A stretch of 64,000 nt of DNA from Carettochelys insculpta (lineage: Eukaryota > Chordata > Testudines > Carettochelyidae), in assembly GCF_033958435.1 (NCBI RefSeq), contig NC_134137.1:171071501-171135500 (forward strand). The letters run 5' to 3'. A program made the translations under genes and the position numbers. Under the pieces are notes generated by a model. It made no database searches. It was given only the letters and a program-made list of their open reading frames with translations, and was not told the DNA's origin. Positions 11,483-23,094 of this stretch are shown here, piece by piece (positions within the stretch are counted from its first letter, which is position 1; each line of letters begins with the position of its first letter).

Positions 11483-11509
11483 CCCTCTGGCCTGACCCTG
11501 TCACAGTAC

Positions 11510-13984
11510 ATATTTAATTAGACTTTCTTTATTCAAGCACTTTGTCCTTAGTAAAGAGAAAATATAAAACAAGTTAAGAATTGTTATCAGGCTTTGCCAT
11601 ATTGTTAGAACATCCCAGCACTGGCAAAGTTCTGGGGTTCCAACACAAACAGCATTGTTGCTCTGTCAGTCTCTTTAATAAGTATCATAATACCGGCGGG
11701 CCAATTGCTGCATGAAGATAATTACTAGCGTTCAGTTATCACTAGGAACATTTTCACCTGTTTCACTTGCATATAGCTAGATATTCTACTTTATCTAATT
11801 AGTGTGCTCTCCAGAAACCCACCAATAACTTAATGAGTAAATATAAAGGTCCAACTCCACATTGTAGTCCTAGAATACTATGTCTAAGTCTTAAAACAGT
11901 CAGTCCCCAAAGCCTTCAAAAATAAATAATCAATCACCACAACCTCTTTGGAGGTAGGTAGGTATGTAATACATGTATGTATTGTATGTAATATTTGTAG
12001 GTATTGTATGTATGTAATACTTGCATGTAGTACTTCTAGAAGCCTGAACCCTGTAACTGGTGTGTTTAATGCCCTGCACTAATATGAAGGACAATATAAA
12101 CAACAGCATTCCTGGTGAATTTTGATATAGCGTACAACATATATGCAAGCAGAACTATCAGTTTAATGCATTAATATGTAATTTTTACAAGCAAAAGAAT
12201 CCAGGCTCATTAATCAGTGCTTACATTTTTCACCAAAAATGTATTAACCTAAATAAACTATGTGACACTACTCAACGTAAGCATGGTAAAAATTACCAGT
12301 CAACATCAACTGCTTCATGAACATTCCATTGGGGTTATCCCAAAAATCAGTAACAATAAGAAATCTTTATGGATCTAATACTCCGGAAGTGGAACACCAC
12401 TTTTAAATTTGCTTTCTTACAGTTGGTTTGACCTACAGTTCTTTTTTATGTAACACTGCCACACTTTTCAAATTGATTACATCAGTATGACTGATGGGGA
12501 AAGCACTATGTATGTGACATGAGCCTTAGTTATCCTGTATAAAATTCACCAAAGGAGGATCCTGTGACACTCATTATTCTGCAAATATTGAATGCATGGT
12601 AAATTGTTGGGTCAGTTAACGCTTTAGCATTGTATTTTTCCAAATTGCATCCAGAATAGCCTGATTTCCAGATGCCTAGAGAAATTTGGAATAATAAAAG
12701 CTAATGACAGGTACAACAAAAAATACAAAAATGTTACTTCAAAACATAAATGTCACTGACTACATTGCCTTCCAAAACTCACTCTAGTTACTGCATATAT
12801 GCAGCCCAGGGCCAAATTCTGAGTGATAGCTGTACTGAAGAATGGCAAAGCAATATTTGCTAAGAGTTCATCTGCAAAAAGTAAAAGTTTAGTTTTAATT
12901 AGAGTGAAACTGAATTACAGAAAAGTATAGAAGACACTCTGGGCTTCTCTATAACTCCACTGACTTAGCTCTCCACAGGGCTAGTAAGAGGCATCTGTGC
13001 TATGGAATTTCACATGCTTTATGAAAATATGCTTCTGATATGAATGTCATAACTGAGGTACATTGTAAGTAAGATGTTTCTTGTAAGGCATCCTTGGGAA
13101 GGTTATGTTTTATGGAATATGTTTATCCTATTTGTATGCATGCATCAACTTTTGCTTCTGGAGTTAGGAATGTGGACTTAAGGTTTATATTACCAACATG
13201 TTCATACCGGGTGGTGCCTGCTACCTGCCCTACAAGGACAACAATGAAAAAACCTGACATTGCTGATGGCCCATCAGAAAGAGACATTGGACTGCAAAAG
13301 ATTTCAGTCTTCCTGGGAAACTGTGGCTCAACCTGTGAAGAATGGCTACAGGTGTTCAACAGAGACATTTGACCATGTGACCTGATTCTGGAACTATCTT
13401 GAATTCTGTATTTTTCAATGGAGGAGTAGGGAAATCAAACAAATGTCTCCCCAACCACTGCCCCACAGAAATTCTATAGAGAGAGATGGAAGAAAACAAC
13501 AATTATCTTCAATTTGCTTCCCCGCTGTCTCCCCACCCCAACGAGATATTGAAAACTACCTGGAAACGAAAGGTCCATAACTGAAAGGGCAGGAGGAGAA
13601 GAACTGCTGGACACTGACCAAGAGACACCTAGCCTGTGAAGGACTTCATCTGTGGTAATAACTAGGGTAAGAAATGATTATTTATAACTAATTATTAAGT
13701 AACCTAGTTTAGATTGCATGCTTTGTATTATTTTCTCATTAATTTGCTTTGTTCTGTGACTTGCCCTGCCTATCATGCTAGCTAGATCAAATTTATGCTC
13801 CTAAATGAGCAATTCCAATTATTCTTGTTTGTTTTCCAGTCTCCTAGCTTTGGTGTATAGGCACTTCAGGAATTTCTTGCCTTCACCCCCTTTGGTTCCT
13901 TGATTAATTTTGTTCTCAACATGTTGACTTTTGCAACATGCTTATACCTTCCCTCTTTTTACCCTCACTTTTTGTTATTAACTT
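11510..13984. other. Anonymous AT-rich DNA with TATG-rich stretch
   Basis: 11949-12030 is a degenerate GTAT/TATG microsatellite. The remainder has no recognised gene or repeat. The open frame at 13094-13372 has no family resemblance. Confidence 0.45.
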
Positions 13985-13985
13985 A

Positions 13986-14300
13986 GGCCTCATCTACACT
14001 AGGAGAATAGGTTGAACGTAGCCCACTTAGAAAATCAACCTAAGTAATTAGTTCAACTATAGGGTCTGTTTCACGAACTTTAAGGGCTCATAAGGTTTAT
14101 TTTTGTACTCCTGTTTTTCACAAGGAGTTATACCAAATTTGACCTTGCATGGTTGACTTTAGTGTAGTGCAAGTGGAGTGCTGTAAAATTTGACATTCTT
14201 GGCCTCCTGGAGGTGTCCTGCAATGCCCCAACGTGAACACTCTGGCCACCACTTTCAGCTCCACTGCTCTCCAGGTGCGTAGGAAACTGCCTGGGAAAGA
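13986..14300 (+). mobile_element. Harbinger-like terminal remnant (left end)
   Basis: Begins GGCCTCATCTACACTAGGA right after TTA, similar to the GGCTGTGTCTACACTAG ends elsewhere. About 14195-14285 resembles 15534-15625 (GGCCTCC-GAGGT-TCC-CAATGCC...), so this and the next element are related. The right end was not located. Confidence 0.5.
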
Positions 14301-14635
14301 ATTGAATTTTCTGTTGGTGAACAGAGCAGACAGCACAGCTCATCAGCTCATCTGGCCATAAATTCCCAGGGTCACAGATAAAGTCCAGGACCTTCTTACT
14401 GGTGGTGGTGGGGTGGGGGGATGAAGCTGTGCTGGCAGAGCTACAAAGCAGCAAAAGAAGTACAGATATCTATGCCAAGATCTCACAGATTATAATGGGA
14501 AAAGGATACACCAGGGACACCCAGCAGTAACACGCTCAGGCAGGCATACCAAAAGACAAAGGAAGCAAATGGACATTCTGGGTCATCACTGCAAACATAC
14601 TGTTTCTATAAGCAACTGCATAGGACTGTAAAGGT

Positions 14636-14866
14636 GTGGACCCAACCACTGTCTCCAAACAGTCCATGCTTATCTCCCAAGAGATTCCTCAAGCAACCTC
14701 CAGCCAAAGCAGGGAAAACATGGAGGAGGCAGAAGAGGAAGAGAAGGACAATGGTCAGCAGGTGAATGGAGCAGCTGATCTCGTGGACAGCCAGGAACTT
14801 TCTTTAACTCTGGATCACATCCTCTCTTCCCCGGACATTTTGCAGCCAGACCCTGATGGTGGGTAG
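14636..14866 (+). pseudogene. Possible accessory-protein C-terminal fragment of a Harbinger
   Basis: A 76-codon open frame with an acidic stretch (MEEAEEEEKDNGQQ) and then DSQELSLTLDHILSSPD. From memory this resembles the C-terminal part of Myb/SANT-like proteins encoded by Harbinger elements, where an acidic run precedes a DSQxLxxTL motif. It follows the Harbinger-like left end at 13986. The DNA-binding domain is missing, and nothing else supports function. Confidence 0.35.
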
Positions 14867-16228
14867 GGCATCTCTGGCGAGTTCTCATTTTTAATCATGC
14901 TACAAGAGGGTTAAGGCAATTGGGTGTGATCTGTGGTGGGCACTGTATGTACACAGCCCAGGCCCCCCCAGAACAACTTGCCCACATGTCTGGGGATGGA
15001 GCTGTCATCCACAATGCACATCTCCATAAAGCCCTCAGACAGGTACTCTTTAATCCATCCCACAGGGTTTCGGGGGAGACCCACCTTATTCCAACCTCCG
15101 TGATAGGACTCCTTTACTTGCCAAGCCAGCAGTAAGTAATCTGGTCTCATTGCACCACAGAGCAGTGCGGCATAACAACTGGCCTTGCGCCCACATTCAG
15201 TCAGTATCCATTCCTTATTAATGTGTGCTATTCTGAGGAGGCTGGTATCTCACACTGCAATCTAGAGGAAGCAGGGGAAGGTATATGTAACTTTAGGGCA
15301 TTAAACTATGATATTATAAGGCTGTGTCTACACTAGAACATAAAGTTGATTCTAAGGGAGTTAGGTTGATTTTATAATGTACCTATCTTCACTACAGATA
15401 TCATTAGGTCAATTTCAATGGGTCCTATAGTTGACTTTTCTACTCCAGCTTTTTTCCACGAGGAGTAATGTCAAATTATAATTTACAAGGGTGTCGATGT
15501 TAGTGTAGACACAGTGTTGTTTAATTGGATTTTATTGGCCTCCAGAGGTATCCAACAATGCCCAGAATGTGTCTGTTCTGACAAGCACTTTCATCCCCGC
15601 TGCTCTTCAGGTCAGCAGGAAATAGGAAACAGGAAGCTGGAATCAGCCCGGGTGTTCCGGCTGCCCCCTGCACCATGTAGCTGCCAGGCTCTCCAGCTTG
15701 ACCTCTCACCCACTCCCCACCATCACCATGTGGCTGCCGGGCTCTCTGGCTGCCCTCCACACCATGTGGCAGCCAAGTTCTCCAGCTGCACCCTGCACCG
15801 CAAAGCTGCTGGGTCAAAAATGAAATGAATCAAAATAACACTATCAAAATGAAGCATTTCAACAATGCCAAAAACAACTTTTCAATAGCTCCAAATTAAA
15901 CTTTTCAGCTGTTTATTTCTGCATTTTACATTTCTCAGGACTGGTCCCGTAGCATTGTAACAGTGTATGCCAGGGGCAGGCTGTGAAAAAGTAATGCAAA
16001 AAATGCATGTGGCAGTTTGTTTTCAATGGAAGCAGGGAGTGAGGGCAATGCACACTGGGATGGTAACATCAGACACCCACAACCACTTGTGGCACCTTTT
16101 TTTCCCCATAACCCACTGGCACAGAAAGCCAGAATGTAACAGGGAGCAGAAACTGTGGAATAGGGATCCACAGTGGACCTCTGGCACAGTCAAACTTAGC
16201 AAAGGTAATGGGGGCACACTACATGGAC

Positions 16229-16794
16229 TGTTATTCCTCTTTATTCGGCACTGGTGAGGCCACATCTGGAATATTGTGTCCAGTTTTGGGCCCCCCAGTA
16301 TAAAAAGGATGTGGATTTGCTAGAGCAGGTTCAGCGAAGGGCAACAAAAATGATTAAGGGTCTGGAGCACAAGACCTATGAGGACAGGCTGAGGGATTTG
16401 GGCTTGTTTGGTTTACAGAAAAGAAGACTTAGAGGTGATTTAATAGCAGCCTTCAACTTCCTAAAGGGGAGCTCTAAAGACGAGGGTGAGAAACTGTTCT
16501 CAGTGGTGTCAGATGGCAGAACAAGGAGTAATGGTCAGAAGCTGAAGAGGGAAAGGTGTAGGTTAGATATTAGGAGAAATTTCTTCACCAGGAGGGTGGT
16601 GAAGCATTGGAATGCGTTGCCTAGAGAGGTGGTGGATTCTCCATCCCTTGAGGTTTTTAAGTCCCGGCTGGACAAGGTCTTGGCTGGGATGACTTAGTGG
16701 GGGTTGATCCTGCTTGAGGCAGGGGGCTGGACTAGATGACCTCCTGAGGTCCCTTCCAGCCCTATGATTCTGTGATTCTGTGATTCTGTAAATG
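16229..16794 (+). mobile_element. CR1 LINE 3' fragment with target-site duplication
   Basis: A 5'-truncated CR1 ending in a GATTCTGTGATTCTGTGATTC-type tail near 16763-16789. The 7-bp word CATGGAC occurs at both borders (16222-16228 and 16795-16801) and marks the target duplication. It is inserted into the Harbinger-like element at 15320-16883. Confidence 0.9.
16254..16697 (+). pseudogene. CR1 ORF2 C-terminal fragment (147 codons, open)
   Basis: End of the CR1 reverse transcriptase protein: [54 protein letters not shown], then the [18 protein letters not shown] block and a natural stop. It lies beyond the polymerase core, so it has no catalytic site. It is still open over its whole length, unlike most other CR1 fragments here, which suggests a younger insertion. 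Confidence 0.9.
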
Positions 16795-16919
16795 CATGGA
16801 CACTCATCATCAATTTTGTAAAACCTAGTGGTATAAAGTCGACTTTAATAAATTTGACTTTATTTCCTAGTGTAGACACAGCCCAGGCTGCTTCACAATG
16901 CCTGAACCACCTCCCTCCC

Positions 16920-17235
16920 TTACCTTCCCTGGGCTCCTGTGGGAAGGGAAGCTATCACAGAAGTGCAGGGAGGAGAAGCATGCAGTGATTGCGAGATCTC
17001 CTAGGAGGAAAGCACAAGCCACGCTGCCTTGCCTTGCCCCAACCCCAGGCTTCTGGAGGAAGGGAAAATTTTACTGTCCCAGCAAAGTGGGAAAGAGAAG
17101 CACACAGCGACTGTGAGATCTACACAGCCCCAAGAGAGGCAGCACAAACTGTACTGCCATGCCCTGCCCCTGCCACGCACCCCAGGCTCATGGATGAAGG
17201 GAAAATTTCATCGTCCCAGCAAGGCAGGGTGCAAG
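16920..17235 (+). repeat. Minisatellite-like tandem repeat, unit ~120-140 bp
   Basis: About two and a half degenerate units. Each holds GGAAGGGAA, TCCCAGCAAAG or its equivalent, GAGAAGCA, GCAGTGATTGCGAGATCT-like sequence and a CCTTGCCC-rich end. The overlapping open frames in this stretch come from the repetition. Confidence 0.6.
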
Positions 17236-18098
17236 ATAGCCTTGCAAGGAATACCCAGTGAAAAAAGGGTGCAAAAGCACGTACTGCTTTCCTGACTGGC
17301 TTAGCTAGCCTGGTCCCCAGAATATCGATTTTTCTCCTGAAATGGAGTCATCCGAACTATACAGTCCCATCTCCCCATTAAAAGATGAACCAATGTTCCA
17401 GAGAACCAAAACTCTGTGTCTGTTACCTGGCTAATGGTTCAATCCATCTCCAGCCACATCAAATGCTTTTGTGACCTCTTGTCTTCTGTGCTTACAAACT
17501 GCCTGGCCTCCTCTCTACGTCCTGCTTTTCCAACTCCTTGGTGGCGATCTCCTTTCTTCTTTGAATCTAAGGTCATGGGGGTTTCCTGGAGCTCACTCTA
17601 GGAACTTTTCAGCTTTTCCAAGTCTCATTTTCAATGTGTTACTCCCATTCAAGAACCTTTTCCTGCAGCACAGCCACTGGTAGGGTTGAACCCTCCTCAG
17701 ACACAAAATTTGTATCTGCAAATCTCTGTCCCCCCTCTATCCCCCCAAGTGCAGATTTTTCACACAGCTTACAGGGAACACTGCCATGGATATATAGCAG
17801 GTATCCATAGAGTTGCAGGGCTCTATCAATAATGAGCAAGACCAGCAGAGCCATGGCCAGCAACTAGGCCAGGAATTGCAGCAGTGAAAGCAGCAGTGTG
17901 TCAGGCCACCACCACCCAGAGGAGCCAGCACCCAGCTTGGTTAGCTCCTGTAGCGTGACTGGACCACCCACAGCCCAGCGCAGCCCACTGGGGCAGGCAC
18001 TAGGCTCACCATCCACTATCCCTGATCACTCTATTTTAATGCTTGCACACTTCTGGACAGAAGTCTCATCCATACAGCTGTGTGCGCACATGCACGTG

Positions 18099-18129
<31 letters not shown>

Positions 18130-18178
18130 TCCCAACATGCTCTCTCCTTTCTCTCTCTCTCTCTCACACATACACACA
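17236..18178. other. Unclassified DNA ending in microsatellites
   Basis: No gene recognised. An alternating (AC)n tract lies at about 18100-18130 and a (CT)n tract at 18150-18167, just before MITE A. Confidence 0.5.
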
Positions 18179-18860
18179 AGCCGTGTCTACACGTGCACGC
18201 TACTTCGAAGTAGCGGCACTAACTTCGAAATAGCGCCCGTCGCGGCTACACGCGCCGGGCGCTATTTCGAAGTTAACTTCGACGTTAGGCGGCGAGACGT
18301 CGAAGTCACTAACCCCATGAGGGGATAGGAATAGCGCCCTACTTCGACGTTCAACGTTGAAGTAGGGACCGTGTAGTCGTTGCGCGTCCCGCAACTTCGA
18401 AATAGCAGGGTCCACCATGGCGGCCATCAGCTGAGGGGTTGAGAGATGCTCTCTCTCCAGCCCCTGCGGGGCTCTATGGTCACCGTGGGCAGCAGCCCTT
18501 ACCCCAGGGCTTCTGGCTGCTGCTGCGGCAGCTGGGGATCCATGCTGCATACACAGGGTCTGCAACCAGTTGTCGGCTCTGTGTATCTTGTGTTGTTTAG
18601 TGCAACTGTGTCTGGGAGGGGCCCTTTAAGGGAGCGGCTTGCTGTTGAGTCCGCCCTGTGACCCTGTCTGCAGCTGTGCCTGGCACCCTTATTTCAATGT
18701 GTGCTACTTTGGCGTGTAGACGTTCCCTCGCAGCGCCTATTTCGATGTGGTGCCGCGCAACGTCGAAGTTGAACATCGACGTTGCCAGCCCTGGAGGACG
18801 TGTAGATGTTATTCATCGAAATAGCTTATTTCGATGTTGGCTTCACGTGTAGACGTAGCC
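18179..18860 (+). mobile_element. Harbinger-type MITE, copy A (682 bp, ACA duplication)
   Basis: Ends AGCCGTGTCTACACGTG and CACGTGTAGACGTAGCC are near-complementary, and ACA flanks both sides. Subterminal blocks are rich in CTTCGAAGTAGC-type palindromes. The inner region has CCCTTTAAGGGAG and, on the minus strand, a short MDPQLPQQQPEALG-like frame, the presumed start of a lost transposase gene. Same orientation as E and F. Confidence 0.85.
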
Positions 18861-20034
18861 ACAGTCTGTCTCACACTCTCCCATCACACAGTCTCCCTCT
18901 GTCTCCGTCACACACACACGCATTGCCTCTGTCACACTTCCCCAGCACACATACTCTCACTTTCACACACACACACACACACCACAAACACCCACAGACA
19001 AATCCTTTCTCTCACAGTCCCTCAACACTCTCTCTCTCTCACACTCACACACACACACACCCCCACACACACTTCACTCCCAACATATATATTTCTCCCT
19101 GCAATGCTCACTTGTATGATTGCTGTTGCTGCTATGTCTTCTTGAAATTTCCTGTTGAAATGTGCAATGCACATATATTCTCTGTAATTTTATTCTTTCT
19201 AAATTTAAGGCTTATACAGTGCTGTTACTTTAGTTCTTTTGCTGGTCTATGCATTTCATAATTTTGCTTCTTTCTTATGCTTAAATTTAAATATTTGTGT
19301 AGTGTGTTCTAAAATACCTAACGTGTCCTGGCTCGAGTGAGTATCATTATTACTTTTATTACAACATTTTGTTTTGGCATTCATTATTTGAAATGTACAA
19401 TCAAATAATACTATTCCCCCTGGAATGTAAATTTAGCTTGTGTGCACCTTGCCATTGCCAATTTTAAAAAAATAGCTAAACACATAACTTTAGACACTGT
19501 CATTTATTTATTTATTGTAAAATAAATAAAAATTCATATGAAAATAAACACAGTTCCAAGTACGATACTAATAGCAGTGATGGAGTCAGATGTTAGTGAG
19601 TCATGTACATGACTTATCAGTAAACCAAAATGCCAACATAATTAAAAAAAATTCCTTTTCCTAAGAAAACAAAAGGCCTTAATCACATATGTTAATAGGT
19701 TTTTAGTGGAAAGAAAAACAATTGACAAAAACAGAGTAGATAATGGCAGTAACCCAGAGTGCATGTGTCAAACAAACTAGGCAGATTTTATTGATTTTTA
19801 TTTCTCTTTCCTAAACACGGTATATATTGTATCAAAAGTGTGTTTTTGCTATTTGTGCTAAAGCTCCAGAACCTACACCTCAGGGCTTGGGATTAAGAAT
19901 ATCTTGTTGTGTTATCTCCTGGTTATTCTAAATTTACATATAAACTTAAAATGTAACTTTAATTGGAATTTGATTATATTTTTCTTTCTTTATATATGTG
20001 TTAAATACAGTGCACCTGACAGCTAATTCCTAAG
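18861..20034. other. CA/CT microsatellite, then AT-rich DNA
   Basis: 18900-19075 is rich in (CA)n and (CT)n tracts. The open frames across it (18806-19261, 18834-19145) are His/Ser/Thr/Leu low-complexity artefacts. Nothing recognised from 19090 to 20034. Confidence 0.6.
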
Positions 20035-21240
20035 AGGTGTGTCTACACTAGAACGCAACGTCAAAGTAGGAAGCCCAACTTTGAAACAGCGCGTGCTGCG
20101 TCTTCACACGGCACACGCTACTTCAAAGTTGAAATCAAAGTTAGACAGCGAGACAGTGAAATCGCTATTCCTATCAGAAGATGGGAATAGCACCCTACAT
20201 CGACGTCTGACATCGACGTAGGACACGTGTAGACATTCCGCGTCCCGCTACTTCGAAATAGCGGGGTCCGCCATGGCAGCAATCAGCTGTTAGGTGGAGA
20301 TGTGCTGTCCAGCCATTGTGGGACTCTATGATCTCTGTGCCAAGCGGTTCTTAAAGCTGCAGGGACCTGGAAACCCCGTAGCAGGAAGCTGAGACCGTGC
20401 AGGCAGCAGCCATGCCACAAGGTGCCCCTGCACAGCCCAGAGGGACACCATGTCAGCCAGCCAGCCCCCCAAGCACCCCCAGATCTCCCCCTCGATCCAT
20501 TCCAGGGCTCCTAGGCCTCCAGCCGGCGGGGCAGGAAGCGGGGCCCCTCCTGGACCGACTCTGAGTTCTGTGACCTGCTGGGGCTCTGGGGTGAGGAGGA
20601 GGTGCTCCATGCAATGGGGAGCAAGCGGCAGAACACAGAGGCATTCGCCCGGCTGGCCGAGGGCCTGGCCACCCAGGTCACCCTGCCCACACTCCTGACC
20701 ATATCAGGAGTTAGGTCAAGGAGTTGCAACAAGGTTACGCCCAGGCCTGGGACTCGGCCAGCCGGTCTGCAGCTGCCCATGTCGCTTGCCCCTATTACTG
20801 GGGGAGCTCAAGGCTATCCTGGGCCCCCGGGACACCTCCTCCTGCACCCTTGGCCACCCTTGACACCATGGTCAACGAGCCCCACCAGGCCTCGGAGTCA
20901 GGGTCAGGTCGGGAGCCCAGCCCTGCACCCCAGGGACAGAGTCGGGACCCTCCACCTTGGCCACAGAGTGGTCCAGCAAGGAGGGGGAGCTCGTGCTGGA
21001 CGTCCCCTCCCGGAGCTCCAGATGGGCATCCACCAGACAGGCCTCCCCTGACCATGGCGGTGGACTGTCGGGTACGTACCCCACAGGGCACACACGCCCA
21101 GGGCATGGGGTGGGGGCACCACTTGACCAGGGACCCCCACATCCCCAGAAGACCCCAGCCTGCCAGGGCCCGGGCAGACCATGGCCCAGGGATGGTGCCA
21201 CAGCCACCAGTGCCCATCAGCACCCTCACCCATTGTTGAC
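20035..21240 (+). mobile_element. Partial Harbinger element, copy B, with Myb-like gene
   Basis: The left end AGGTGTGTCTACACTAG and subterminal CTTCGAAATAGCGGGGTCC(G/A)CCATGG match MITEs A, E and F. Past the CCATGGC block it diverges into coding sequence instead of the short MITE core. No right terminal repeat is seen. It stops where the APE-type LINE begins (about 21249). Confidence 0.75.
20450..21240 (+). pseudogene. Myb/SANT-like accessory protein of Harbinger (frameshifted)
   Basis: Harbinger elements encode a Myb/SANT-like protein that helps bring the transposase to the nucleus and to the element ends. A start at 20450 gives MSASQPPKHPQ. After a frameshift the SANT-like core reads SWTDSEFCDLLGLWGEEEVL...SKRQNTEAFARLAEGL. 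A further shift gives KELQQGYAQAWDSASRSAAA, matching the usual VKELRQGY...SRSG block, then a Ser/Pro-rich tail. At least two frameshifts make it non-functional. A possible splice donor GTACGTAC lies near 21070. Family assignment is from memory of the motif order. Confidence 0.65.
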
Positions 21241-21248
21241 CTTCCAGT

Positions 21249-22540
21249 CCTGAAGCCGCATTATGTTTCTGGTTAGACTCGATCTGAGAGTTTTTGCAGG
21301 CATTCGAGAATGGACCTGGGCAAATGCTTTTCCTGTGAAGCTCAGTAATAAGATTCCTCTGTAGTTGTTGCAGTCACCCTAGTCACCTTTATTTTTTGCA
21401 GAGTGATGATGTTTGCATCCTTAATGTCATGTGGGACGTTTTCTGCTCTCCAACATTTTAGGAGTAAATCATAGAGGATGGGGAAGGGCACAGCCTTGTT
21501 TGCCTTCAGGACTTCAGCTGGGATTCTGTCATTTCCTGGCACTTTTCCATTAGATATAGCATCAAGAGCTTGAGAAAGTTCCTCCTCTGTAGGCCTTGCA
21601 TCTAGCTCAGACATTTCTGGAAGAGTTGGGATGAGGTTGTCAAGTTCGGGTTGTATTGTATACTCGTGGAAATAAAGAGTTGAGTAGTGTTCCACTCATC
21701 TGGACATCTGCAGCTTTTTGTCTGTGGTCACCTGTCCATTTAAAAGTTTCAGTGGGGCAACTATGGTAATGTTTGGTCCAAGTGCTTTCTTCAATCCATC
21801 ACACATAGTTTTCAGGTCACCAAAATCAGATACCTTTTGAGAATTAGAACATAAATTGGCCCAACACTTTTTAAACACACCGCCTGGATTCTTTCTGATG
21901 AACAGACTTTGCGTGTTGAAGTTGCTCTCTTGTGTTTGAGATGGGTTCTTTATGTTATTCAGAGGCGCATTGTGTTTGTCTTCAAGAAGAGGCCTAAGAA
22001 TGCTAGCATTTTTGTCAATCCGGTCTTTGCTGGAAAACGTACATGTTCCAAAGGCAGATTTGGCACAGTCATATATTGCATCTCTCAGCATGGCTCATGT
22101 TTCATCAACGGGTGTTAGTTTGTGTTCCATTTTGCGAGTGAGATCATCTGCAAAGACAGAGTACTTGAGCACATCTCTGGTATTGAGGGTATTAATCTTT
22201 GGTTTACTGCATTCTTTTGTCATATGGAGTTTCTTTGGGATGATTTTCACTCTACTGATGAGGAAGGAGTGATCAGTGTTGCAATCTGTGCTGTGGTATG
22301 TGTGTGTAAATTTGATGGTGTTGATATGTTTCTTGCAGACCAGGACAAGGTCAAGTTGATGCCAGTGACCAGATCTGGGGTGGTGCCATGAAATCTTGTG
22401 ACACTCCTCCAAATAAAGAAAATATTAGCGATGTAGAGCTGAATTCGAGAAGCCTTTGACCATTTTTGTTCATTTTCCCAATACTTTAATGACCGAGGCA
22501 GATGGGCCAGGAGTGATGGTGGCATCCAACTCTTCTATTG
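21249..22540 (-). pseudogene. APE-type non-LTR retrotransposon fragment (different family)
   Basis: Minus-strand pieces in order: the end of an apurinic-type endonuclease (HHPRSGHWHQLDLVLVCKKH, then STDCNTDHSFLISRVKIIPK), a linker (MLRDAIYDCAKSAFGT, SNSQKVSDFGDLKTMCDGLKK-like) and the RT start (PTEEELSQALDAISNGKVPG, GNDRIPAEVL, NIITLQK). It breaks off before the RT catalytic motifs. Such chains are often database-labelled craniofacial development protein 2-like, but they are LINEs. It differs from the RTE and CR1 copies here; the clade is not determined. Several frameshifts. Confidence 0.75.
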
Positions 22541-22589
22541 AATTCACTAAGGATGAATCTGGGGAATCCAGACCGCCACACGCTGACCC

Positions 22590-23094
22590 ATGGACCTTTA
22601 ATGGTCCTCACGATTCCCCTGGGACAGGTCCATTCTCCCCCTCTGTGCATACCTGGGTGGTGGGTTGGGCTCTCAGGGTCTCACAGGGTTCCAGGTCTGG
22701 TTGGGGCCCAGGTGGCCCAATCCAGGCCTCTGCAGCCTGTAAGTCCCACTGCCTCAGCCTGGCTCAGGGTACAGGCTGAGGCTGGTGCTCTGCTCGGTCC
22801 ACGGGATCAGGCTGGTCTTCTAGGTCCAGCCAGCTGCGAGGGGGTAACAGGGGCACCAGGACCGGCGGAGGTCGTGGTGCTCCTCTGCAGTTGGTGGCCT
22901 CCTGCAGGGTGTCAGTCTCCCAGGCAAGGAGCCCAGAGCAGCACTCGGGTTCCTCTGGAGGCTGGGCTTATGCTCCTGGCCCTGCCTCCTGACTTCCGGT
23001 CAGGTGATTGGGAAGGGCCAGACTCAGTCTAAAATGGCTCCTGGAAGGGCTCCTCCCCTTCTGGGTCAGTGGGCAGTCATCCCGCCCCACTACA
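22590..23094 (-). repeat. LTR-like interspersed repeat, partial copy
   Basis: Shares with 26345-27478 the blocks TTCCAGGTCT, CAGGCTGGTCTTCTAGGTC-like, CTGCCTCCTGACTTCCGGTCA, AAAATGGCTCCTGGAAG and an end CCGCCCCACTACA. On the minus strand it would begin TGTAGTGG, consistent with a 5'-TG LTR end, but no internal retroviral or Gypsy coding region is seen. Confidence 0.5.

Larger units (their letters stand above)
15320..16883. mobile_element. Harbinger-like non-autonomous element, split by a CR1
   Basis: The left end GGCTGTGTCTACACTAG starts at 15320 and the complementary CTAGTGTAGACACAGCC ends at 16883. The inner CR1 (16229-16794) is flanked by a 7-bp CATGGAC duplication, so it inserted later. 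The outer 3-bp flanks (TAA left, CAG right) do not match, so the two ends may belong to one decayed copy or to two related elements. Confidence 0.6.

Noticed and set aside
18806..19261. Open frames rich in His, Ser, Thr and Leu
   Set aside because: They are translations of CA/CT microsatellites.
20450..21253. Several overlapping frames that look collagen- or Pro/Gly-rich on both strands
   Set aside because: One decayed Myb/SANT-like Harbinger gene explains the plus-strand motifs; the others are GC-composition shadows.
22589..23032. Long open frames in GC-rich DNA
   Set aside because: Block similarity with 26345-27478 shows this is a non-coding repeat; the frames are not conserved between the copies.
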